Source: Chloroflexota bacterium (GTDB lineage: Bacteria; Chloroflexota; Anaerolineae; Anaerolineales; Anaerolineaceae). Taken from it: a stretch of 5,636 bases of DNA. The DNA is taken from NCBI GenBank assembly GCA_012800995.1, contig JAAZIH010000016.1:1-5636 (forward strand), read 5' to 3'. The notes below the pieces were generated by a model that ran no database searches, had not been told where the DNA came from, and saw only the letters and a program-made list of their open reading frames with translations. Each line of letters opens with the position of its first letter. Position 1 is the first letter of the stretch. The position numbers and the translations under genes were made by a program. Positions 1 through 5,616 of this stretch are shown one piece after another.

Positions 1-1113
1 GAAATTGAGGCGGGGGATGACTTTCACCTGGCGCCTAATTTGCAAAATCACACAGGCGTTGAAGATCTAAGCGTGGCGTGGAAAGCGATGTTGCGGGCTT
101 ATGAGCGGGTACGTCTGCAACAATATCCTCAACTGCAGGATTTACAAGCCCAGCTCAAAGCGCCACTTTTGCCTGTCGGTTTCGCGATGGGGCGTTTAGC
201 GCGCTTTATTGCCAGACTGTCCACAACGGACAAATCGGTTTTGCTTGTCGACCAAAGCGCGGCTAAAACAACCCTGGTTCTGGCGGATAAAAAGCATTTG
301 ATGTGTGTGGGCAAGGTACACCATGTGGATGATGAGTCCATTCAAAAAACACGGGATTACTGCTCCCAAGCGCTGTCAGTCAACGAAGTCGCCACCTACC
401 TGCACAACAAAACACTTTTCCCGGAGCATTTAGGGTTGACCATTTCTGACTTTGCCATTGAACAAGCCTGGTCGCGCGCGAATGTATGGCAGGCCTTGGG
501 CGCGATGAAAGCGATTTATCCCACCCTCCAGTATGACGCGCTGGCTGGGTTTAGCGAAGCCTGTGACCCGATTATCCTGAGCGGTTCCCGTTTTACTGAG
601 CATCTCAAGGCGCACCAGATTCTTTCCATCGCTTTGGACAGCATTCTGCCACATGGTATCAGCACGATCGCGGTGGACGAAAACCACATGCTACGCGCTT
701 TGGGCACATTGGCGGAGTCTGAACCGCTTTTGGTCGTGCAAATGCTTGAGTTGGAGAGTTTTCGCAATTTGGCATCTGTGGTGGGAATTGAGAATCACAA
801 TTATGAAGATCAAGTCTTGCTCGAGCTCGAAATCGAAACCAAGGATGAGGAAAATCGCAGCTATTACCGGGTTGACCGCGGTCAATTGTGTAAAATCGAT
901 ACCGCGGGTGGTGATGGCGTGCGTGTCTATTTAGCTCCAACACGGTCAAGTGATGTAGGTATGGGTATGGTTGGGCTTGGCGGATGGATTTCTGTTCCGC
1001 AAACGGAGCAAGGACTGCTCGTTGATGGGCGCGGTAGACCTCTTATTCTGCCCGATAATGCCGAAGCCCGCGCAAAAACCTGGCGCGATTGGTTATGGGG
1101 TTTGGGAGTCTGA
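1..1113 (+). CDS. MutL/GlmL-like ASKHA-fold protein, C-terminal part (5' end outside window)
   Basis: The frame is open from base 1 to the TGA at 1111-1113 (370 codons), so the gene starts upstream; a TTG at 40 is a possible but unlikely start because the visible part resembles only the C-terminal portion of the family. It resembles the 'glutamate mutase L' (MutL/GlmL) family, an ASKHA-type ATPase fold whose members accompany B12-dependent glutamate mutase and are thought to act in its reactivation or assembly. Seen here, counting from base 1: LLPVGFAMGRLARFIAR before a nucleotide-loop-like VDQSAAKTT (D84-T91, bases 250-273); an LSGSR turn near residues 193-197; the LDSILPHGISTIAVDEN and ALGTLAE segments; and a C-terminal LLVDGRGRPLILPDNAEAR followed by WLWGLG. 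The usual second Gly of the loop (DxGxxxT) is Ser86, so ATP binding may be weakened or lost. No mutase gene is visible. The downstream gene is coupled to it. Family call fairly firm, cellular role unknown. Confidence 0.75.
   Translation, partial: EIEAGDDFHLAPNLQNHTGVEDLSVAWKAMLRAYERVRLQQYPQLQDLQAQLKAPLLPVGFAMGRLARFIARLSTTDKSVLLVDQSAAKTTLVLADKKHLMCVGKVHHVDDESIQKTRDYCSQALSVNEVATYLHNKTLFPEHLGLTISDFAIEQAWSRANVWQALGAMKAIYPTLQYDALAGFSEACDPIILSGSRFTEHLKAHQILSIALDSILPHGISTIAVDENHMLRALGTLAESEPLLVVQMLELESFRNLASVVGIENHNYEDQVLLELEIETKDEENRSYYRVDRGQLCKIDTAGGDGVRVYLAPTRSSDVGMGMVGLGGWISVPQTEQGLLVDGRGRPLILPDNAEARAKTWRDWLWGLGV
1104..1108 (+). promoter_or_regulatory. Ribosome binding site for the barrel-sandwich/KOW gene
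   Basis: GGGAG ends six bases before the ATG at 1115. It lies inside the last codons of the MutL-like gene. This site selects 1115 as the start over the in-frame ATG at 971, which would overlap the previous gene by 143 bases and add 48 residues of poor character. Confidence 0.75.
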
Positions 1114-1114
1114 G

Positions 1115-2161
1115 ATGAGACGGGTTATCATAGGACACAATCAAACGATAACACGGCAGGTCTGTTTGCCAGTACTTGGAAATATTAAAGTGCGTGCTGG
1201 AGAGCATGTTGATTTTGGCGATCTGATCGCGGAAACGACTTTACCCGCGCGCTTTGAGATGATTGATATCCCCAACCACTTCAATGTTAGCCCAGAGGAA
1301 GCTGACACGATGATTAAGCGTCTCGTGGGTGATGTGATTGCCAAAGGTGACGTCTTAGCTCAAAAAGATGGTTTTATCACCCAGCTGTTCAGGTCGCCCG
1401 GGGATGGAAAGCTTGTCTCTTTACGCGAAGGGCGGATTACCTTAGCCCTGGGGCAAGAGAAAATGCAGGTTTTTGCGCCAATGCCTGGCATGGTGGCGGA
1501 GCTCATTGACGGTCGTGGCGCGGTCATCACTTTGACGGGCTCGGTTGTTGAATCTTCCTGGGGTAATGGAAAAAGCGCCCAGGGTGAGCTCATCTTTTGG
1601 GGAGAGCTTGAAAAGAAGGGTTTGGGAATTGCCAGCGCGCTGGTAAAAGATAAAATCATCGTCTTCAAAAAGGCTGCCACCGCCGGGCAGTTAAGACGTG
1701 TTTTGCGCTTAAAGCCGGCAGGTCTTATCTTGCCAAGCATAAATCCAGAACAACTCAAATCCACGCGCGAAAGTGATGTGGCGGTGTTGAGTTTATTGGG
1801 CTTTGGCGAGCTGCGGATGGACGTGGCAAGTTTGGAACTGATTGAAAGTATGTCAGGTCAAACCGTTTACATCGTCGCTCAGGAGAATACTGTTGGCCCA
1901 AAAGAAAACCCGCTTCTGATACTGCCGAAAGAAAAAAAGGCTGATTTGGGGCTCTATAAAGAGGAGATAAAGTTAGCGCCAGGTCTTCGAGTCCGTTTGA
2001 GGGGTGAGCCTTATACCGGCATGGTGGGTATCGTCAAGGGTTTGCCATCAGAAGAGATGGTTTTTGCCAGCGGATTGCAAAGCCCATCAGTTGTCGTTAT
2101 CTGTGAAGGGGATCAGATGATTAACGCCTCAATCCACAACATTGACTTAATTCAGTCCTAA
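1115..2161 (+). CDS. Barrel-sandwich (lipoyl/biotinyl-like) plus KOW-like domain protein, partner of the MutL-like gene
   Basis: 348 residues starting MRRVIIGHNQ. The start is set by the GGGAG site and by a one-base gap after the upstream TGA. Residues about 16-52 and 72-110 carry GE-HVDFGDLIAE and GDVIAKGDVLAQ, the 'V.xGD.I' pattern of lipoyl/biotinyl-like barrel-sandwich domains; residues 117-140 give a third such segment (FAPMPGMVAELIDGRG). No MKM-type lysine is seen, so covalent lipoate or biotin is not indicated. Residues about 165-275 look like an alternating alpha/beta region with a LLGFGELRM turn (227-235). Residues about 287-346 form a KOW/SH3-like barrel: RVRLRGEPYTGMVGIVKGLP, ending in NIDLIQS. 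There is no signal peptide or membrane segment, so it is probably cytoplasmic. I recall similar proteins following MutL-like genes in Chloroflexota, but no assigned function. It may bind or regulate the MutL-like protein; that is inference from coupling only. Confidence 0.72.
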   Translation: MRRVIIGHNQTITRQVCLPVLGNIKVRAGEHVDFGDLIAETTLPARFEMIDIPNHFNVSPEEADTMIKRLVGDVIAKGDVLAQKDGFITQLFRSPGDGKLVSLREGRITLALGQEKMQVFAPMPGMVAELIDGRGAVITLTGSVVESSWGNGKSAQGELIFWGELEKKGLGIASALVKDKIIVFKKAATAGQLRRVLRLKPAGLILPSINPEQLKSTRESDVAVLSLLGFGELRMDVASLELIESMSGQTVYIVAQENTVGPKENPLLILPKEKKADLGLYKEEIKLAPGLRVRLRGEPYTGMVGIVKGLPSEEMVFASGLQSPSVVVICEGDQMINASIHNIDLIQS

Positions 2162-2203
2162 GTTACCTTCTTACTTAAAGCTATCTGTAAAAATCGAGAA
2201 AGC

Positions 2204-3361
2204 TTATGGTTGGATGATTTCGAGGAATGCGTCATCCACCCAACAGATCATGCCTGAATCAGTTTCTAATTCCTGCCAGGTTCGGTTGTTGATTTGCACT
2301 TCCTTGCCAGTTAATTGTACGATTGATTGGTATGCCAGGACACCAATAATTTCCACTCCACCGGGTTCGTTTCGGCAATATAGTCCGGTGGTTGAGGTAA
2401 CCCGACCCTGAAGCGGCAGAGGTGTAGGGCTGGGCTGAGGCGTGTTGGTGGGACGAGGTGTTGGGCTGGGTTCTGGCTGTTTTGTGGCAGTTGGCATCGG
2501 TGTGAATGTCGCCTCAACCGTTGTTTCCAATGTCAGCGCGGGTGTCACCTGGACTTCCTGATACTCTTCGGGTTCTTCAATCACCACAGGGAGCTTGTTT
2601 CCATAGCAGAAATATGCCGCAGCGCCCAGTAAAAGCAAAAGGCCAACAAAAATCAACCAGCCTGCCAGGCCGTTTATTTTAATCCTGAGCGACCATAAAA
2701 CGATGATCATCAAAACAACGACACAAAGTAAACGCAGTATGGATAATATCAGGGTGGGGAATGCAGCTTCAAAGCCAACTCTGGCAAACTGCCAGCCGGC
2801 TAAGAGCATTTGCACAAAAATCAGCACATTGAAGACAATCGCGCTTAAACGCGATAGTGTGGAATTGGATGTGAACCAGTATGCGGTAAAGATGGCTGAT
2901 AAGAGGAGAATAAGCCACTCAAGCCAGGTGTCATTCAAGAGAAAGCTAAAGGGCAAGGCTTCCGCACTGATTTCCTGGGTGTAAAGTTCGTGTGCCAGAT
3001 AGCCACCACCGAAGAAGGCAACCGCCATCAAGACGAGGGCGAGAATGGCTCCGCCAGCGCGTGCCACAGACCTGGTGCCAGGGGCAAGCGAGAGGCTGAG
3101 CAGGGCGTTATGAGCGGGCACGATCAGAGCAGCGACCATCAGTAGCAAGGGCTTGTTATAAACAAGCGCCAAAACAAACAGAAGCAGGCTCAAACCCACT
3201 TGCAGGATGAAACTCAGGGGTTTGATGGCAGCACGGTGACTTAAAACATCAAGAAAGCCTTGTCTTTCCTGGTCGCTGGCTTTGCCAAGATAGCGCCTAA
3301 TCTGCCCCTGGGGCTGGGTTCGCAATCGGTCTGGTGTAAATTCTGTGCTGGGTATGCTCAT
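2204..3361 (-). CDS. Seven-helix membrane protein with Thr/Pro linker and C-terminal extracellular SH3 domain
   Basis: 385 residues, start ATG (3361-3359) with a good ribosome binding site. The N-terminus of about 46 residues is hydrophilic and basic (RRYLGK), suggesting it is cytoplasmic. Seven hydrophobic segments lie near residues 47-68, 70-92, 103-123, 146-163, 171-189, 203-225 and 233-253. An odd number of helices with N-in topology puts the C-terminus outside, as the rest of the protein requires: an acidic stretch (262-269), a Thr/Pro-rich linker (281-316, repeated TPxP-type units) and a bacterial SH3 (SH3_3-like) domain at about 318-383 with GLYCRNEPGG, TWQEL and CWVDDAFLE. Cys329 and Cys373 sit in the first and last core strands and could form a disulfide. 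The segment at 76-112 loosely recalls DUF389 membrane proteins, but I am not sure. SH3 domains of this kind often bind cell-wall or surface ligands. No convincing -35/-10 pair was found upstream (only TTGACT at 3425-3420). It is convergent with the KOW gene and divergent from the lipoprotein gene. Confidence 0.8.
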   Translation of the reverse strand: MSIPSTEFTPDRLRTQPQGQIRRYLGKASDQERQGFLDVLSHRAAIKPLSFILQVGLSLLLFVLALVYNKPLLLMVAALIVPAHNALLSLSLAPGTRSVARAGGAILALVLMAVAFFGGGYLAHELYTQEISAEALPFSFLLNDTWLEWLILLLSAIFTAYWFTSNSTLSRLSAIVFNVLIFVQMLLAGWQFARVGFEAAFPTLILSILRLLCVVVLMIIVLWSLRIKINGLAGWLIFVGLLLLLGAAAYFCYGNKLPVVIEEPEEYQEVQVTPALTLETTVEATFTPMPTATKQPEPSPTPRPTNTPQPSPTPLPLQGRVTSTTGLYCRNEPGGVEIIGVLAYQSIVQLTGKEVQINNRTWQELETDSGMICWVDDAFLEIIQP

Positions 3362-3367
3362 ATGTTG

Positions 3368-3373
3368 TCCTTC
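3368..3373 (-). promoter_or_regulatory. Ribosome binding site for the SH3 membrane protein
   Basis: Read on the minus strand, GAAGGA ends six bases before the ATG (3361-3359). This supports the chosen start. Confidence 0.7.
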
Positions 3374-3475
3374 ATCTGATGTCGTTCATTATGTTGCACT
3401 TTCTGTGCCTGGTGTGTAGAGTCAATCATGAGCAAAAAACTTCTCGCATGAATCACCGTCTCATTTATTTGCCGT

Positions 3476-3481
3476 TATAAT
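3476..3481 (+). promoter_or_regulatory. -10 box of the lipoprotein peptidase gene
   Basis: A perfect TATAAT. The -35 region is weak: ATCACC at 3452-3457 (18-base spacing) matches only three of six consensus positions. Transcription would begin near 3488, which makes the in-frame GTG at 3486 an implausible start and leaves a leader of about 50 bases before the ATG at 3540. An activator may be needed, or the box may be fortuitous. Confidence 0.45.
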
Positions 3482-3525
3482 ATGAGTGGTTGATGTGTGC
3501 TTGTTTTGTCTTGATTCATCTAAAA

Positions 3526-3541
3526 ATATGCATGAGCATAT
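3526..3541 (+). other. Small hairpin over the start of the lipoprotein gene
   Basis: ATATGC (3526-3531) and GCATAT (3536-3541) form a perfect 6-bp stem with a 4-base loop. The stem includes the ATG at 3528 and the first two bases of the ATG at 3540. It is short and AU-rich, so its stability is doubtful. If formed, it would hide both ATGs and favour the GTG at 3561. Confidence 0.3.
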
Positions 3542-5306
3542 GACAAAAAAAGAATGTATTGTGAAACGAAAGAGCTGCTTTAAAATGATAAGTCGCATGT
3601 TTTCATTCTGCATGGCATTCTTACTGCTGTTTGGTACCCTCTCCGCTTGTGTTACCAAACCTGCTCCTGACGCTTCCGAAGCCTTGCTTAAATCCGGCAT
3701 CTCCGTTGAAGAAAAAGATACATTAAAACCCCTAATTTTTGATTTTAGCCAGGCTACGCCACTTGAAGCATCTATACAAGGTCGTACTGAAGCGAACAGC
3801 CGCATGTTTGACGCGCTAAAGGCGGATAATAGTTTCGCTCGTTTTGCTTTTGAGATTAACGATGATTTCGGCAATGCTGAAATTGAAGTGCTTTATGCAA
3901 ATCTTTACACCAAAGTGGTTGAGTTTTTGCAGACCTTTCCCATTCAGCTATATGAAAAACCCGAAATCGTGTTTGTGGGCTATACTGACCAGCCAGGTAT
4001 TTATAAGCAACATGCCAGAATCCCCTACAGTATGGTTAAGCAAGGCGATGTGGAAAAGTTCATTTTGAGAGCTTTTCTGACGCAAAGTGAACCATGGCTA
4101 AGTTATGGTGTGGCTGATTATCTCTTTGCTGAGCCGAAAGCAGTTGATTTAAGTTTGATAGAGAACACCGAAAAACTTTATCTAACCGGGCTGAGTTTTG
4201 AACTGCCTTATGTTACGGAAGCAGAGCGTGATAATGCCATCGCTCTGGCGGGTTCCTTTGTGCGTTATATCATTGAAGAACATGGCGAAGAAGCTATTCC
4301 GCCATTGTTTAATGACAATTCAACACTCGATATCTATGCCATGATTCAAGACTGGAGTGGCACCAGCAACAGCTTTTTTGAAGCCCATCCTGAAGTTCTA
4401 AATGGCAGCTTGAGCTATTATGATATTGAAAGCTATGACGTAATAGTTGATGATGGCGCTTTTGAAATTTATTTCAGATTGCGCGACGTTGAACCTGCCT
4501 CAGGCTTAGATTCACCGGTTATGCTATATGGTTTTGTAAATCGTATTCAAAGCGCAGCAAAACAGATTTCCGATTTCGCAAAGGAACATGATATTCCTGT
4601 CATAAATAGTGGCATCAGGGCCTACACAGATACAGATACTGTTTATTATTTTCCTCGGTCTGCGCAGGCAGGTCCATCAGAAGTCAAATTTTCATCGAAT
4701 TTTGGCTGGAGTACAGCAGTAGAGCATGAGTTAGTACATGTCATGTTTGGGAGGAAAGTTGGCGAAGATGGTCCAAATTTGCCTATGGCAAGTGAAGGTC
4801 TTACAACTTTACTTTCAGACTATCTTATATTTGATCATCGAGACATATTTGAGATGGGAGGTATTCCAGATAGATCTTATTACAACAACCTTATGTGGCT
4901 GAAAGCTGGAGAGTTTGACGAATCTGATTTGATGTATGCGGACGAATTAGAAGCCGGTCAAAAGGTGGTGGAGTGTTACGAACAATTTGCTTCATTAGAT
5001 AAAGGGGAAAGTCAATTTGATTACGCGCTTTATATTGATAGTCTTGCATATGTCTGGTTGATTCACTGCAATAAGACAGGGGAAACTGTTGAAGACATGT
5101 TTAGAAAAGATTTGGCGCGCAGTTCAGAATCCTCTCCACTTGCCTATTATGCGGGCGCTTCTTATCATAATTACCTTATCAACGAAAAAGGCTATTCTAT
5201 AAAGGAATTGCTGGATGCATATTATGGTGACATTCCCGTTGAGGACTATACTCAAGAATGGGTTGCCTGGATAAGGGGAAAATTTAATGCTATTAAAAGC
5301 AAATAA
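3540..5306 (+). CDS. Secreted lipoprotein zinc metallopeptidase (gluzincin, peptidase-MA-like) with a probable inactive N-terminal repeat
   Basis: 588 residues from ATG 3540 to TAA 5304-5306. Other starts in the same frame are ATG 3528 and GTG 3561; none has a strong ribosome binding site, so the start is uncertain. A basic region (KRK), the hydrophobic MFSFCMAFLLLFG and the lipobox LSAC give a lipoprotein signal, with Cys37 (bases 3648-3650) lipidated and the protein anchored outside the membrane. The catalytic site is HELVH at 396-400 (4725-4739) followed by 18 residues and Glu419 in ASEGLTTLL, the HEXXH-X18-E spacing of M1-like gluzincins; a helical tail containing AGASYHNYLINEKG (538-551) follows. 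The N-terminal half repeats this order without zinc ligands: VEKFILRAF (171-179), PWLSYGVADYL (185-195), AGSFVRYIIEEHGEE (237-251). The gene has its own promoter-like box and a terminator-like hairpin. Hand counts of sampled lines suggest it is more AT-rich than the MutL-like gene. The substrate is unknown. Confidence 0.78.
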   Translation: MTKKECIVKRKSCFKMISRMFSFCMAFLLLFGTLSACVTKPAPDASEALLKSGISVEEKDTLKPLIFDFSQATPLEASIQGRTEANSRMFDALKADNSFARFAFEINDDFGNAEIEVLYANLYTKVVEFLQTFPIQLYEKPEIVFVGYTDQPGIYKQHARIPYSMVKQGDVEKFILRAFLTQSEPWLSYGVADYLFAEPKAVDLSLIENTEKLYLTGLSFELPYVTEAERDNAIALAGSFVRYIIEEHGEEAIPPLFNDNSTLDIYAMIQDWSGTSNSFFEAHPEVLNGSLSYYDIESYDVIVDDGAFEIYFRLRDVEPASGLDSPVMLYGFVNRIQSAAKQISDFAKEHDIPVINSGIRAYTDTDTVYYFPRSAQAGPSEVKFSSNFGWSTAVEHELVHVMFGRKVGEDGPNLPMASEGLTTLLSDYLIFDHRDIFEMGGIPDRSYYNNLMWLKAGEFDESDLMYADELEAGQKVVECYEQFASLDKGESQFDYALYIDSLAYVWLIHCNKTGETVEDMFRKDLARSSESSPLAYYAGASYHNYLINEKGYSIKELLDAYYGDIPVEDYTQEWVAWIRGKFNAIKSK

Positions 5307-5316
5307 TAGCTTTTTT
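5289..5316 (+). terminator. Rho-independent terminator overlapping the stop codon of the peptidase gene
   Basis: GCTATTA (5289-5295) and TAATAGC (5304-5310) make a perfect 7-bp stem with an 8-base loop, followed directly by six T (5311-5316). The right arm begins with the TAA stop codon. An alternative stem pairs AAAAGC (5295-5300) with GCTTTT (5309-5314). The stem is AU-rich, so termination may be leaky; the larger hairpin about 55 bases downstream could back it up. Confidence 0.5.
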
Positions 5317-5369
5317 GATTAGACAGGAACTGCTTGGTGCAGGGGGAAGAGGCAAATCGGCTAAAAGAG

Positions 5370-5439
5370 ATAAAAAAGCGTACAGCGTAAGGCGTTTTCT
5401 GTGTAAAATAGCGGGAATCCGCGCCATACGCTTTTTTAT
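5370..5439. terminator. Inverted-repeat element, probable bidirectional terminator with two alternative folds
   Basis: A 13-base arm, ATAAAAAAGCGTA (5370-5382), is perfectly complementary to TACGCTTTTTTAT (5427-5439). AGCGTA occurs twice in the left arm (5377-5382 and 5384-5389). The second copy allows a tighter stem: AGCGTAAGGCG (5384-5394) pairs with CGCCATACGCT (5422-5432) with one mismatch, ending directly in the run of T (to 5437). An inner GCGG/CCGC hairpin (5411-5422) competes with the tighter stem at its base. The run of A on the left and of T on the right makes it terminator-like on both strands. Being in the gap after the peptidase gene, it probably insulates that gene from the next. 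Confidence 0.5.
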
Positions 5440-5493
5440 TTGTAGATATGTCTCTATAAATCTCAGTGTTCCATCAATTTAAGTAAGCTTAAG

Positions 5494-5516
5494 CCATTTT
5501 ACTGGGATTAAAATGG
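5494..5516. repeat. 8-bp inverted repeat upstream of the last promoter
   Basis: CCATTTTA (5494-5501) and TAAAATGG (5509-5516) are perfectly complementary around a 7-base centre. The centre-to-centre distance of about 15 bases would suit a dimeric regulator. It ends 20 bases before the -35 box, a position where an activator could sit. It is a single occurrence and could be chance in AT-rich DNA. Confidence 0.3.
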
Positions 5517-5536
5517 GATCATTCTATACGAATTTA

Positions 5537-5564
5537 TTGATAGCGAGGTTTTTTTCGGTATAAT
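5537..5564 (+). promoter_or_regulatory. Sigma70-type promoter of the right-edge gene
   Basis: TTGATA (5537-5542, five of six consensus positions), a 16-base spacer, then a perfect TATAAT (5559-5564). Transcription would begin near 5571, giving a leader of about 45 bases before the GTG at 5617. A second -10-like TATAGT lies at 5587-5592 with a poor -35. Confidence 0.65.
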
Positions 5565-5616
5565 TTCAAAAAGCTACTGCCTTTGGTATAGTCTTTATCC
5601 TAAATTAGGAATTATC

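Larger units (their letters stand above)
5307..5616. other. Non-coding intergenic region
   Basis: No credible coding frame was found. It holds the end of the terminator hairpin, a 70-base inverted-repeat element (5370-5439), an 8-bp inverted repeat (5494-5516), a strong promoter (5537-5564) and the leader of the next gene. A 16-codon frame at 5513-5563 has a GGGA five bases upstream of its ATG but runs through the promoter, and I do not call it a gene. The right half is strongly AT-rich. Confidence 0.6.

Noticed and set aside
653..949. Several overlapping frames of 64-96 codons on both strands within the MutL-like gene
   Set aside because: All are shadows of the MutL-like frame, which carries the recognisable family motifs here.
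971..1114. A 48-residue N-terminal extension of the KOW gene from the ATG at 971
   Set aside because: It overlaps the MutL-like coding sequence in another frame. The ATG at 1115 has a well-spaced GGGAG site and the one-base gap typical of coupled genes.
2162..2203. Possible bidirectional terminator in the convergent gap
   Set aside because: Only AAGCT/AGCTT (5 bp, long loop) can be paired and there is no T-tract in either direction.
2703..2984. A 93-codon plus-strand frame inside the SH3 membrane protein gene
   Set aside because: It is antisense to membrane-spanning segments of a convincing gene and has no ribosome binding site or recognisable features.
3426..3455. TCATG/CATGA repeats as an operator between the divergent genes
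   Set aside because: Only five bases match and the spacing is irregular. This is expected by chance in such sequence.
3461..3874. A 137-codon minus-strand frame opposite the start of the lipoprotein gene
   Set aside because: It lies antisense to a well-supported lipoprotein signal peptide and mature region, and its translation shows no recognisable domain. It looks like a shadow frame.
5370..5439. The 13-bp terminal inverted repeat as a miniature transposable element
   Set aside because: No flanking target-site duplication is visible, only one copy is seen, and a terminator explains the A- and T-runs.
5513..5563. A 16-codon micro-ORF (ATG at 5513) with a GGGA five bases upstream
   Set aside because: It spans the -35 and -10 boxes of the next gene, has no promoter of its own that I can see, and is too short to judge.
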